NCBI GenBank assembly: GCA_041640815.1
Contig: JBEPZO010000030.1
Span: 1 to 25,865 of the forward strand
Reading direction: 5' to 3'
Length of the DNA: 25,865 nucleotides
Source: JANWZL01 sp041640815
GTDB taxonomy: Bacteria; Pseudomonadota; Gammaproteobacteria; Burkholderiales; Thiobacillaceae
In this document: in pieces, positions 9,557-19,510 of the stretch
How the letters are laid out: each line of letters starts with the position of its first letter
How positions within the stretch are numbered: the first letter of the stretch is position 1
Position numbers and translations under genes: made by a program
Notes under the pieces: model-generated
What the model was told of the DNA's origin: nothing
The model's input: only the letters and a program-made list of their open reading frames with translations
Database searches by the model: none

Positions 9557-9595
9557 GGCGAGCGCTTTGGCCTCGGTTGACGCCTCGCAAGCGGG

Positions 9596-11566
<1,971 letters not shown>

Positions 11567-11615
11567 GGTTCTCCTCGATGGTTGGTGAGACGAATGGACG
11601 TCCGGCAGTTGCTCG

Positions 11616-11637
11616 AGTGTAAGCGCCTCGCAGTGTA
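11616..11637. promoter_or_regulatory. Direct repeat in the acs-glnE divergent promoter region
   Basis: The hexamer AGTGTA occurs twice (11616-11621 and 11632-11637), 16 bases apart, in the 81-base gap between the divergent starts of acs and glnE. Read as TACACT on the minus strand, either copy could be a -10 box for acs. As a pair they could also be a regulator site. No matching -35 was clear. Confidence 0.3.
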
Positions 11638-11647
11638 GCAAACTCAG

Positions 11648-14341
11648 ATGACCGCTGTTGTGGAACCGACTGTCCTGTTGCAGCAGGCCGCGGCCTACAG
11701 TCGCTGGCTGGCAACCCGCCTGGCCGCCGATGCCGAGCTAAAGCTGCAGGTCGTCTCGACCTTGCATGCGCCCTGCACACGCGCCCAGCTAATGGATTAC
11801 CTGCACGCGCAGCCGACAGCCGACGAGGCGGCGCTCGGGCGGCGGCTGCGCCGTCTGCGCCAATGGGTGCTCGCCCGCCTGATGGTGCGTGACCTGGGGG
11901 GGCTGGCCGATCTTGCCGAGGTCACCGCCAGCATGACCGATCTGGCCGAAGTGGCCATCCAAGAGGCGCTCGCCTGCCTGCACCGCGAGTTGGCGGGCAT
12001 CCATGGCGAGCCGCTCGATGCCCAGGGCCAGCCGCAGCGCTTGATCGTGGTGGGCATGGGCAAGCTCGGCGGAGGGGAGCTCAACGTCTCTTCCGACATC
12101 GACCTCGTCTTCGTCTATCCCGAGGACGGAGAGACAGCGGGCCCGCGCCGCATCAGCAATCACGAATTCTTCCTGCGCTTGGGCAAGCGGCTGATCAGCC
12201 TGCTGAACGACAGCACCGCCGACGGCTTCGTCTTCCGCGTCGACATGCGGTTGCGCCCTTATGGGGATTCAGGCCCGCTGGCGGTGAGCTTGGCCATGCT
12301 CGAGCAGTATTTCTATACCCAGGCGCGGGAGTGGGAGCGCTATGCCTGGATCAAGGGCCGGGCGCTCACGGGCGATCGCATCGAGGAGCTGGAGCAGCTC
12401 AGGCTCCCCTTTGTCTTCCGCCGCTATCTCGATTTCGGCGCCTTCGCCGCCATGCGCGACCTGCATGCCCAGATCCGGCGGGAAGTCGCGCGTCGCGACC
12501 GCGCCGACGACATTAAGTTGGGCCCTGGCGGGATCCGCGAGATCGAGTTCATCGCCCAGGTCTTCCAGCTGATCCGCGGTGGGCGCGAGCCTGACCTCCA
12601 GGCGCGGCCAACGCGCGTGGTACTGGCTAGGCTTGCCCAAAGCCGGCAGCTACCACCGCAGTTGGCCGCCTATCTCGACGAGGCCTATGTCTTCCTGCGT
12701 AACCTTGAACACCGCTTGCAATATCTCGACGATGCCCAGACACAACGGCTGCCGGGCAATGCCGACGACAGGCTCAAGCTGGCGCAGGCCATGGGCTATC
12801 CGAGCTGGGAGGCGTTCGCCGAGCGGCTAGAGGGCTATCGGCGGCGCGTAAGCGAGTGCTTCGAGCAGGTCTTCGGCGCACCGCAAGAAGATCAGTCTGC
12901 GCACCCCTTGGCCGGGCTCTGGCTACTGGACGACGCGGAGGCCATAGCCCGCCTGGCGGAACTCGGTTATGCCGCGCCGGCCGAGGCCCTCGCGCGGCTG
13001 CACGGCTTGCGTAGCAGCAGCCGCTATAAGACCCTGCCGGCTGCCAGTCAGACCGCCTTGGACCAGCTCTTGGCCCCCATGCTGGAGGTGGCAGCCGCTC
13101 AAGCCCATCCGGACGACACCTTGGCCCGCATGCTGGACTTGCTTGAGGCGGTGAGCGGGCGCGCACCGTATTTGCGTCTGCTGCAGGAGTACCCGCAGAC
13201 CCTGGCGCGGATTGCCCGCTTGGCGAGCGCTAGCCCCTGGGCCGCGCAATATCTGCGTCAGCGGCCGTATCTGCTGGACGAACTGCTCGACCCGCGCGCC
13301 CTCTACGTCGAGCCCGACTGGGCGGCGGCGCGCACGGAGCTCACGGCCCGGCTTGCTGCCCTGCAGGGGGACGTCGAGCGGCAGATGGATGAACTGCGCC
13401 ACTTCAAGCAGAGTGCGATTTTCCGCCTGCTCGCCCAGGACCTGGCGGGGCGGCTTACCCTCGAACGCCTGTCCGACCACTTGAGCGCGCTCGCCGACCT
13501 GCTGCTTGGCGTGACCTTGGACCTGGTCTGGGAGAGCTTCGCCGATCGCCATCGGCCCACACCCGCCTTCGCCGTCATCGCCTACGGCAAGCTGGGGGGC
13601 AAGGAGCTGGGCTATGCCTCCGACCTGGATCTCGTCTTCCTGCATGACGATGCCCACCCCGATGCACAGCTCATCTACGCCCGGCTGGCCAAGCGGCTCA
13701 TCACCTGGCTCGCCACCCACACGGCAGCCGGCGTGTTATATGAAACCGACGTGCGCCTGCGCCCGGACGGCGCTGCGGGCCTCTTAGTGGCGAGCCTCGC
13801 CGCCTTCGACGACTACCAGCGCCACCAGGCCTGGACCTGGGAACTTCAGGCCTTGACGCGCGCCCGTTTTTGCTGTGGCGATCGGCGTGTGGGCGAGCGT
13901 TTCGAGGCGTTGCGGCGCGAGTTGCTCTGCCTGCCGCGCGCTGTGGACCAGCTGCGCGCCGAGGTGATGGCGATGCGGCAGAAGATGCGCGATGGCCACC
14001 CCAATACCAGCGGACTATTCGATCTCAAGCACGATCCGGGCGGTCTGGTGGACGTAGAGTTCAGCGTCCAGTACCTCGTCCTCGCGCACGCCCATACCCA
14101 CCCCGAGCTCACCGACAACATCGGCAACATCGCCTTGCTCAAGCGCTGCGCTGAGCTCGGCCTGCTGCCCGCCGACATCGCCCTGCCGGCGGCGGATGCC
14201 TACCGGGAGCTCAGGCGGCTACAGCATGCCGTCAAGCTGCAAGGCGCCGAGCATGCGCGCCTGCCGCCGGCCCAGGCAGGGCAGGCGCGCCAGGCCGTGC
14301 TGCGTCTGTGGGCGCATCTGTTTACGCCTGTCAGTCTCTAG
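11648..14341 (+). CDS. glnE: Bifunctional glutamine synthetase adenylyltransferase/adenylyl-removing enzyme
   Basis: This 897-residue protein adds AMP to glutamine synthetase and removes it in response to PII and glutamine, setting nitrogen assimilation. Two nucleotidyltransferase domains are seen. The N-terminal one (deadenylylation) has GMGKLGGGELNVSSDIDLVF near residues 137-157, and the C-terminal one (adenylylation) has YGKLGGKELGYASDLDLVF near 645-664. Both keep the G-K-L-G-G and D-x-D metal motifs. The helical regions between them (GPGGIREIEFIAQVFQL and HDPGGLVDVEFSVQYLVL) match the family. The length is slightly below E. coli GlnE (about 946). ATG 11648 has no clear ribosome-binding site. 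ilvE follows after 244 bases, as in many betaproteobacteria. Confidence 0.96.
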   Translation: MTAVVEPTVLLQQAAAYSRWLATRLAADAELKLQVVSTLHAPCTRAQLMDYLHAQPTADEAALGRRLRRLRQWVLARLMVRDLGGLADLAEVTASMTDLAEVAIQEALACLHRELAGIHGEPLDAQGQPQRLIVVGMGKLGGGELNVSSDIDLVFVYPEDGETAGPRRISNHEFFLRLGKRLISLLNDSTADGFVFRVDMRLRPYGDSGPLAVSLAMLEQYFYTQAREWERYAWIKGRALTGDRIEELEQLRLPFVFRRYLDFGAFAAMRDLHAQIRREVARRDRADDIKLGPGGIREIEFIAQVFQLIRGGREPDLQARPTRVVLARLAQSRQLPPQLAAYLDEAYVFLRNLEHRLQYLDDAQTQRLPGNADDRLKLAQAMGYPSWEAFAERLEGYRRRVSECFEQVFGAPQEDQSAHPLAGLWLLDDAEAIARLAELGYAAPAEALARLHGLRSSSRYKTLPAASQTALDQLLAPMLEVAAAQAHPDDTLARMLDLLEAVSGRAPYLRLLQEYPQTLARIARLASASPWAAQYLRQRPYLLDELLDPRALYVEPDWAAARTELTARLAALQGDVERQMDELRHFKQSAIFRLLAQDLAGRLTLERLSDHLSALADLLLGVTLDLVWESFADRHRPTPAFAVIAYGKLGGKELGYASDLDLVFLHDDAHPDAQLIYARLAKRLITWLATHTAAGVLYETDVRLRPDGAAGLLVASLAAFDDYQRHQAWTWELQALTRARFCCGDRRVGERFEALRRELLCLPRAVDQLRAEVMAMRQKMRDGHPNTSGLFDLKHDPGGLVDVEFSVQYLVLAHAHTHPELTDNIGNIALLKRCAELGLLPADIALPAADAYRELRRLQHAVKLQGAEHARLPPAQAGQARQAVLRLWAHLFTPVSL

Positions 14342-14459
14342 TATCTCGCGGTGGCTTAAAAAGTGTTGTCCTTGGCCCAAGCCTGCACCTACGAGGCGAC
14401 GCCCGGAGGTTGTAACGCCATGTGGGAGAATGCTGTTTACCGATTGATGGCACATCCAA

Positions 14460-14483
14460 AAATAAATAAGTAAGTAAGTGAGT
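14460..14483. repeat. Short tetranucleotide array upstream of ilvE
   Basis: Six tetranucleotides run in a row: AAAT twice, AAGT three times, then GAGT. The array is AT-rich in a GC-rich setting and lies about 100 bases upstream of the ilvE start. With only three identical units, length switching is unlikely; an upstream promoter element or bent DNA is as plausible. Confidence 0.6.
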
Positions 14484-14518
14484 GTTAGCTATCTGTTTAT
14501 CGCCTACCTTTCCCATGA

Positions 14519-14552
14519 CGTTACGTAACGCCGTGCTGGGTTGGGTTAAAAT
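14519..14552 (+). promoter_or_regulatory. Possible ilvE promoter with a 12-bp palindrome
   Basis: CGTTACGTAACG (14519-14530) is a perfect 12-bp palindrome. A TAAAAT box (14547-14552, five of six to the -10 consensus) follows it, 34 bases before the ilvE start codon. TTACGT inside the palindrome is a poor -35 at 20 bases. The palindrome sits where a dimeric repressor or activator would contact polymerase; the regulator is unknown. Confidence 0.35.
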
Positions 14553-14585
14553 GTCATGATAACGCCTTATACGAGGAGTTCGGCG

Positions 14586-15506
14586 ATGTCCATGGCCGAT
14601 CGCGACGGTCTGATCTGGTATGACGGCAAAATGGTCCCCTGGCGTGAGGCCACCACCCATGTCCTCACCCATACGCTGCACTATGGCATGGGGGTGTTCG
14701 AGGGCGTACGCGCCTACGAGACGGCGCAGGGCACGGCCATCTTCCGGCTCGAGGAACACACCGAGCGTTTGTTGCGCTCCGCCCACATCCTGGGCATGAA
14801 ACTGCCTTACGACAAGGCCACCTTGATGCAGGCGCAAATCGATGCCGTGCGGCAGAATGGCCTCAAGGCGGGCTACATCCGGCCGATGGCGTTCTATGGC
14901 GCCGAGGCGATGGGCATCTCCGCCAAGACCCTCTCCACCCACGTCATCGTCGCCGCCTGGCCGTGGGGTGCGTACTTGGGGCAGGAGGCGCTGGAGAAGG
15001 GCATCCGTGTGAAGACCTCGTCGTTCGCCCGCCATCACGTCAACGTCACCATGTGCAAAGCGAAGGCCAACGGCAACTACTTGAATTCCATCCTCGCCCA
15101 CCGCGAGGCAGAGCACGACGGCTATGACGAGGCCCTGCTCCTGGATGTGGATGGCTTCGTCGCCGAGGGCTCGGGCGAAAACATCTTCATCGTGCGCCGC
15201 GGCAAGCTCTACACCCCCGATCTCACTTCCGCCCTGGAGGGCATCACCCGCGACACCATCATCCAGCTGGCGACGGAAGTGGGCATCGAAGTGATCGAAA
15301 AACGCATCACCCGCGACGAGGTCTATGCCGCCGACGAGGCCTTTTTCACCGGCACGGCGGCCGAGGTCACGCCGATCCGGGAGCTCGACAACCGTGTAAT
15401 CGGCGCCGGCACCCGCGGCCCGATCACCGAGCGGCTGCAAGCGATGTATTTCGACTGCGTCCACGGCCGCTCACCGGCGCACAGCCAATGGTTGACCTAT
15501 GTCTGA
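14586..15506 (+). CDS. ilvE: Branched-chain amino acid aminotransferase
   Basis: This 306-residue class IV PLP enzyme transfers amino groups between glutamate and the keto acids of valine, leucine and isoleucine. Hallmarks are LTHTLHYGMGVFEGVRAY near the N-terminus, the PLP-lysine region MCKAKANGNYLNSILA (about 156-171), EALLLDVDGFVAEGSGENIF, and the late ITRDEVYAADEAFFTGTAAE with TPIRELDNR. ATG 14586 is chosen because GAGGAG lies seven bases before it; an in-frame ATG at 14556 lies upstream of that site. The stop TGA overlaps the ribosome-binding region of the next gene (nine bases between), so coupling is likely. glnE upstream is on the same strand but separated by 244 bases with a likely promoter. 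Confidence 0.97.
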   Translation: MSMADRDGLIWYDGKMVPWREATTHVLTHTLHYGMGVFEGVRAYETAQGTAIFRLEEHTERLLRSAHILGMKLPYDKATLMQAQIDAVRQNGLKAGYIRPMAFYGAEAMGISAKTLSTHVIVAAWPWGAYLGQEALEKGIRVKTSSFARHHVNVTMCKAKANGNYLNSILAHREAEHDGYDEALLLDVDGFVAEGSGENIFIVRRGKLYTPDLTSALEGITRDTIIQLATEVGIEVIEKRITRDEVYAADEAFFTGTAAEVTPIRELDNRVIGAGTRGPITERLQAMYFDCVHGRSPAHSQWLTYV

Positions 15507-15515
15507 GGAGGTGGC

Positions 15516-15719
15516 ATGACTGCGCAGGCGCCGACGCAACGCATCGTCGAGGTGGGGGACGAGGATCTGCCCCTGCATTGCCCCATGCCCGGCCAGAGCC
15601 TATGGGACTACCACCCCCGCGTGTTTCTGCCTATCGAAGACAAGGGCGAAGCACTCTGCCCCTACTGTGGCACCCTGTATCGGCTCAAGCCCGGCGCCGG
15701 CCGTAGGCAGCGTCACTAA
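15516..15719 (+). CDS. CHCC-type zinc-finger protein (zf-CHCC, NDUFS6-like)
   Basis: This 67-residue protein has the four zinc ligands of the zf-CHCC domain: Cys22, His33, Cys48 and Cys51. They lie in HCPMPGQSLWDYHPRVFLPI and GEALCPYCGTLYRL. The domain is shared with the mitochondrial complex I subunit NDUFS6 and with many short proteobacterial proteins of unknown role. The basic tail GAGRRQRH is typical. The start follows GGAGG with five bases of spacing, directly after the ilvE stop. Neighbouring ilvE and glnE are its usual companions in betaproteobacteria. Assignment to the family is secure; function is not known. Confidence 0.92.
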   Translation: MTAQAPTQRIVEVGDEDLPLHCPMPGQSLWDYHPRVFLPIEDKGEALCPYCGTLYRLKPGAGRRQRH

Positions 15720-15740
15720 CTCGACAGCAAGGAGAAGTCT

Positions 15741-16274
15741 GTGAAAACGCTACGTAACTGCCTTCCCTTGATCTTCTTCTCGGCGGTTAGTGCTTACGCT
15801 CAAACCCAACCTCTCACTCCCCCTGTGCCACCCTTTGGCCTACAGCAGGTGCAAGAAGCTATGCTGCGCCAGATGCAGCTGATGGCGACCCTGTTCGATC
15901 TGCAGACCTCGAAGCTTGGCTTCGAGGAGACGGTGACGGCGATCCGCAGCGCGGCCGAAAAGCGCGGCTGGAAGGTGGGTGAGGTGCATGACGTGCAGGC
16001 CGCCATGAAGGCCGAAGGGGTGAAGGATGCACCACGCCTGAAAGTGATTTCTGCTTGCCCCAAGGATGCCAACGAACAATTGGCCAAGGCTAGCCAAGGC
16101 AAAACGCCGCCTTTGCCCTGCCGCATGACAGTGTTCGAGACCAAGGACGGCAAGGTGCAGATCATGCGGCTCAATACCGGCATTCTCGCCAAGGGCATGC
16201 AAGGCGAGGCGGCCAAGGTGCTTGCCCAGGTTGCCGCCGAGGAAGAGGCGGTGCTACAGGGGGTTGTGCAGTAG
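15741..16274 (+). CDS. Secreted DUF302 family protein
   Basis: This 177-residue protein has a clear Sec signal peptide, MKTLRNCLPLIFFSAVSAYA, with probable cleavage after AYA, so it should be periplasmic. The body matches DUF302: TSKLGFEETVTAIRSAAEKR, then GWKVGEVHDVQAAM, a central KVISACPKDANEQL, and PLPCRMTVFETKDGKVQIMR. The two cysteines in the CP and PC motifs may form a disulfide or bind a ligand. The family fold is known but no general function has been fixed. The start is GTG 15741 with AAGGAG seven bases upstream. It lies 21 bases after the zinc-finger gene, as the last member of the ilvE operon, and ends 16 bases from the convergent hemN stop. Confidence 0.88.
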   Translation: MKTLRNCLPLIFFSAVSAYAQTQPLTPPVPPFGLQQVQEAMLRQMQLMATLFDLQTSKLGFEETVTAIRSAAEKRGWKVGEVHDVQAAMKAEGVKDAPRLKVISACPKDANEQLAKASQGKTPPLPCRMTVFETKDGKVQIMRLNTGILAKGMQGEAAKVLAQVAAEEEAVLQGVVQ

Positions 16275-16290
16275 GCGGTGGCCGGCAGGC

Positions 16291-17661
16291 CTATGCCGTG
16301 CGCGAGTAGCGCGGCTGCGCCTCGCCAGCCTGGCGCAGATAGCGGTCGAAGCACATGGCGATGTTGCGCAGGAAGATGCGCCCCAGGTCGGTGACCTGGA
16401 AACCATCGGCCGACATGCTGATGAGGCCGTCCTCGGCGAGCGGCGGCAGCTGCGTCAGGTCCTCCGCGAAATAGGCCGCGAAGTCTATCCCCCATGCGGC
16501 TGCGAACTCGGCGTAGTTGAGTTCGAGATCGCACATGATGCGGCTGATCAGGTCACGCCGCACTTGATCCTCGCGGGTCAGGCGCAGCCCCCGTTCTACC
16601 GGCAGGTGGCCGGCGATGACCCGCTCCTGATACTTCTTCAGGTTCTTCTCATTCTGGACGTAAACCGCCTGTGTTTGGCTGATGCTGGAGGCACCGAAGG
16701 CGTAGATGTCGCAATCCTTGTGCGTGGTATAGCCCTGAAAGTTGCGCCAGAGCGTCTTGGTCCGCTGCGCTTGCACCAGCTCGTCATCCGGCTTGGCGAA
16801 ATGGTCCATGCCGATGTTGATGTAACCGGCGGCATTGAGCCGGTCATGGATGAGCTGCTGGAGCTTAAGCCGGGTGGCGAAATCGGGCAGATCCGCTTCG
16901 CAGATGAGCCGCTGATGTTTCTTTAGCCACGGCACATGGGCATAGGCGAAGACCGCTAGGCGGTCGGGCGACCATTCGAGGACCTGGTCCAGGGTGCGCG
17001 AGAAGCTTGCCACGCTCTGGTGCGGCAGCCCGACGATGAGGTCCATGTTGATGCTGGCAAAACCCAGCTCGCGCGCCCAGCCATAGACCTCGGCGATCAT
17101 CGCCGCTGGCTGCACGCGGTTGACGGCCTTCTGCACCTGTTCGTCGAGGTCTTGCACACCGATGGAGAGCCGATTGAAACCGCACTCGCGCAGGGCGACT
17201 AAGTGTTCGCGGGTGAGCTCGCGCGGGTCGGCCTCGCACCCCATCTCCGCATCTGGAGCGAGGTTGAAGTGGCTGCGGATGGCATCCATCAGGCGGCGAA
17301 TGTCAGCCGGTTTGAGATAGGTCGGTGTGCCGCCGCCCCAGTGCAGCTGCTCGACCCGCCGCTGCGGGTGAGTGAGTGCTGCCACGCGGGCCATCTCCTG
17401 TTCCAGGACTTTCAGGTAGCGTTCGGCCTTGTCATAGTCGCCGGTGGCCACCATATTGCAGCCGCAGTAGTAGCAGAGGGTGTCGCAGAACGGGATATGC
17501 ACGTACAGGGACAGGCCGCGTCGCGCGTCTTGCGAGGTCTGCAACTCCTGCAGCCAGTCCGCCTCGGTGAAGCCGGTGTGGAAATAGGGGGCGGTGGGGT
17601 AGGAGGTGTAGCGTGGCCCCGGACGGCTATACTTTTCGAGCAAAGGTGCGAGGGCGGTCAT
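16291..17661 (-). CDS. hemN: Oxygen-independent coproporphyrinogen III oxidase
   Basis: This 456-residue radical-SAM enzyme oxidatively decarboxylates coproporphyrinogen III to protoporphyrinogen IX without oxygen. The family start YSRPGPRYTSYPTAPYF is followed by YVHIPFCDTLCYYCGCN. Cys59, Cys63 and Cys66 form the CxxxCxxC [4Fe-4S] motif, with Cys68 also present. The GGGTPTYL glycine motif, EADPRELTREH, RLSIGVQDLDEQVQ and GYINIGMDHFAKPDDEL match true HemN rather than HemW-like paralogues. The C-terminal HemN domain (EFAAAWGIDFAAYF onward) is complete. ATG 17661 has no strong ribosome-binding site. No FNR-type box was found in the upstream 200 bases. The gene is convergent with the DUF302 gene and divergent from algC. 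Confidence 0.96.
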   Translation of the reverse strand: MTALAPLLEKYSRPGPRYTSYPTAPYFHTGFTEADWLQELQTSQDARRGLSLYVHIPFCDTLCYYCGCNMVATGDYDKAERYLKVLEQEMARVAALTHPQRRVEQLHWGGGTPTYLKPADIRRLMDAIRSHFNLAPDAEMGCEADPRELTREHLVALRECGFNRLSIGVQDLDEQVQKAVNRVQPAAMIAEVYGWARELGFASINMDLIVGLPHQSVASFSRTLDQVLEWSPDRLAVFAYAHVPWLKKHQRLICEADLPDFATRLKLQQLIHDRLNAAGYINIGMDHFAKPDDELVQAQRTKTLWRNFQGYTTHKDCDIYAFGASSISQTQAVYVQNEKNLKKYQERVIAGHLPVERGLRLTREDQVRRDLISRIMCDLELNYAEFAAAWGIDFAAYFAEDLTQLPPLAEDGLISMSADGFQVTDLGRIFLRNIAMCFDRYLRQAGEAQPRYSRTA

Positions 17662-17847
17662 GGGGCGCGGCAGAGGTAAGTAGCAAGTTGCATAGTTTAG
17701 GTACGGGTAATACAGCCAGGCAAGGCGGACGCAGCGCTCGCAGCCTAACGCCTTCGGCCCTGCAGGGTCTAGCAGAGCAGCGTGCTGTCGCTAGGATCTT
17801 CCGGCTCGCAAAAGATTTGCCTATCATATGTAAAAGCGTTGTCATAC

Positions 17848-17957
17848 ATCGCCATTGCGAGCCACAAGTTGCTCGCGCCCTAGGTCTTTTTTGCCGGCAA
17901 GAGTATGCTACACCGAAGCGGTGTATGCGCGCATATCACCCACTGCGCAATGGCGAT
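17848..17957 (+). repeat. Long-range 12-bp inverted repeat in the algC leader
   Basis: ATCGCCATTGCG (17848-17859) is the exact reverse complement of CGCAATGGCGAT (17946-17957). The 86 bases between contain two smaller hairpins: GCGAGC with GCTCGC (17857-17862 with 17871-17876), and TACACCG with CGGTGTA around AAG. The first small hairpin shares bases 17857-17859 with the long-range stem, so the two pairings exclude each other. This is a switch-like arrangement if transcribed; it could also be a decayed palindromic repeat element. Confidence 0.5.
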
Positions 17958-18017
17958 TCGCGTTTGCTAGGATGAAGGTTTAAAGGCAACCTCCCTGACC
18001 GCCATCTTGGCGGTTTT

Positions 18018-18046
18018 GCGGCATCAGGAATGATGCCGCTTTTTTT
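18018..18046 (+). terminator. Orphan intrinsic terminator ahead of algC
   Basis: A perfect 9-bp stem, GCGGCATCA with TGATGCCGC (18018-18026 with 18031-18039), closes a GGAA tetraloop of the GNRA type. Seven T follow. A smaller hairpin, ACCGCC with GGCGGT (17998-18003 with 18009-18014), followed by four T, stands just before it. No plus-strand protein gene ends upstream; the nearest is more than 1.7 kb away beyond hemN. It therefore ends a small RNA or attenuates an algC leader transcript. Confidence 0.85.
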
Positions 18047-18058
18047 GCTTAATTTCCT

Positions 18059-18080
18059 GGCAAGCCTTGTACGGCTTGCC
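18059..18080 (+). promoter_or_regulatory. Hairpin immediately upstream of the algC start
   Basis: GGCAAGCC and GGCTTGCC form a perfect 8-bp stem around TTGTAC, ending 11 bases before the algC ATG. It occupies the place of a ribosome-binding site, and none is visible in the remaining 11 bases. It could control translation, or bind a regulator at the DNA level. Confidence 0.5.
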
Positions 18081-18091
18081 GACCAGTTACC

Positions 18092-19468
18092 ATGCCTACA
18101 CTGCCGGCTGAACTTTTCAAGGCCTATGACATTCGGGGTGTTGTTGATCAAACCCTGACGGCCAAGCATGTGCAGCACATTGGCCAAGCGATCGGGAGTG
18201 AGGCGCGCGCGCGCGGCCAGTCGGCAATCGCCGTGGGTCGTGACGGGCGGCTTTCTGGCCCCGAGCTCGCCGCGGCCTTGGCCGAGGGCATTCGGGCCGC
18301 CGGCATCGATGTCGTCGATCTCGGCCTTGTCACCACGCCCATGTGCTACTTTGCCGCCCATCACCTGGGCACCAACTCGGCGGTGATGGTCACCGGCTCG
18401 CACAATCCGCCGCAATACAATGGCCTGAAGATGGTCTTGGCCGGTGAGACCCTGGCCGGCGAGGCTATCCAGGCGCTGCGCCGGCGCATCGAGAACGGGG
18501 AGCTCGCCACGGGACGGGGGGCCTACCGGCGGTATGACATTGCCCGCGACTACATCGCCCGCATCGCGGCCGACGTCCGCCTCGCCCGTCCCATGAAGAT
18601 CGCCGTCGATTGCGGCAATGGCGTCGCTGGGGCCTATGCCGCGGACCTCTACCGCGCCCTCGGCTGCGAGGTGGAGTGCCTCTACTGCGAGGTGGACGGC
18701 CGCTTCCCCAACCATCACCCCGATCCGTCACAGCCTGAAAACTTACGCGATCTCATCGCCTATCTCGCCAGCGCAGCGGCCGAGATCGGCCTGGCCTTCG
18801 ACGGCGACGGTGACCGGTTGGGCGTCGTGACGCGCGACGGTCGCATCATCTACCCCGACCGGCAGCTCATGCTCTTCGCCGCCGATGTGCTCGCGCGCCA
18901 TCCAGGCGCGACCATCATTTATGACGTCAAATCCACGCGCAACCTGCGGCCCTGGATTGAAGGCCATGGGGGGCGCCCACTCATGTGGAAGACGGGGCAT
19001 TCCCTCATCAAGGCCAAGATGCGCGAGACGGGGGCGCTGCTGGCGGGCGAGATGAGCGGGCATGTGTTTTTCAAGGATCGCTGGTATGGCTTCGACGACG
19101 GCCTATACGCCGGCGCCCGCCTCCTGGAATACCTGTCGCGGCAGGCAGACCTCGACGCCACCTTGCATGGCCTACCCGACAGCGTCAATACGCCAGAGCT
19201 GCACCTGCCGATGCAGGAGGGCGAGCCGCACCGGTTGATCGCGTGGCTCAAGGAGGCCGCCCGCTTCGAGGGCGCACGTCAGATCATCACCATCGACGGG
19301 CTGCGGGTGGAGTATGACGATGGGTTTGGCCTCATGCGGGCGTCCAACACCACGCCCGTGCTGGTGCTGCGCTTCGAAGCAGATAGCCCCGAGGCGCTGG
19401 CGCGCATCCAGACTAAATTCCGTGCGATCCTAAAACAGTCTAGGCCTGGTATCGATCTACCCTTTTGA
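18092..19468 (+). CDS. algC: Phosphomannomutase/phosphoglucomutase
   Basis: This 458-residue alpha-D-phosphohexomutase interconverts the 1- and 6-phosphates of mannose or glucose, feeding GDP-mannose, UDP-glucose, LPS and exopolysaccharide synthesis. The start MPTLPAELFKAYDIRGVVD is typical. The phosphoserine loop is VTGSHNPPQYNGLK (serine near 108), the Mg site DGDGDRLG is near 243-250, and the sugar-specificity loop is GEMSGHVFF. The phosphate-binding loop RASNTTPVLVLRFE sits near the C-terminus. The AlgC/PgmG assignment rests on length and these motifs; preference for mannose or glucose cannot be read from sequence alone. ATG 18092 has no clear ribosome-binding site but a strong hairpin just upstream. 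The solute-binding lipoprotein gene begins within about 45 bases of its stop. Confidence 0.93.
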   Translation: MPTLPAELFKAYDIRGVVDQTLTAKHVQHIGQAIGSEARARGQSAIAVGRDGRLSGPELAAALAEGIRAAGIDVVDLGLVTTPMCYFAAHHLGTNSAVMVTGSHNPPQYNGLKMVLAGETLAGEAIQALRRRIENGELATGRGAYRRYDIARDYIARIAADVRLARPMKIAVDCGNGVAGAYAADLYRALGCEVECLYCEVDGRFPNHHPDPSQPENLRDLIAYLASAAAEIGLAFDGDGDRLGVVTRDGRIIYPDRQLMLFAADVLARHPGATIIYDVKSTRNLRPWIEGHGGRPLMWKTGHSLIKAKMRETGALLAGEMSGHVFFKDRWYGFDDGLYAGARLLEYLSRQADLDATLHGLPDSVNTPELHLPMQEGEPHRLIAWLKEAARFEGARQIITIDGLRVEYDDGFGLMRASNTTPVLVLRFEADSPEALARIQTKFRAILKQSRPGIDLPF

Positions 19469-19510
19469 CGCTCTATGTGGTCGGCAATAGTGCGATGTAC
19501 ACCCGTACTT

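Larger units (their letters stand above)
9235..9595. other. Gap between convergent uvrA and acs, filled by an acs-tail repeat array
   Basis: No independent gene is supported here. The first 65 bases after the uvrA stop show nothing recognisable. The rest (9304-9595) consists of two diverged tandem units. Each unit carries a copy of the acs 3' end in acs orientation, about 45 bases of flank and a palindromic element of about 70 bases. A third tail, the functional one, closes the acs gene itself. Shared flank sequence after the stops (a GTCAACC or GTCACC block in all three) shows that the duplicated unit extends past the stop codon. Confidence 0.8.
17662..18091. other. Structured gap between divergent hemN and algC
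   Basis: No protein gene is supported in these 430 bases. The part nearest hemN (17662-17847) shows no clear promoter or motif. The rest is rich in inverted repeats on the algC side: a 12-bp repeat pair (17848-17957), a hairpin at 17998-18014, a full terminator (18018-18046) and a hairpin next to the algC start (18059-18080). Known riboswitch classes were considered and none matched. Confidence 0.55.

Noticed and set aside
12923..13720. Long minus-strand open frame inside glnE
   Set aside because: It is antisense to the well-conserved GlnE coding sequence and has no recognisable domain.
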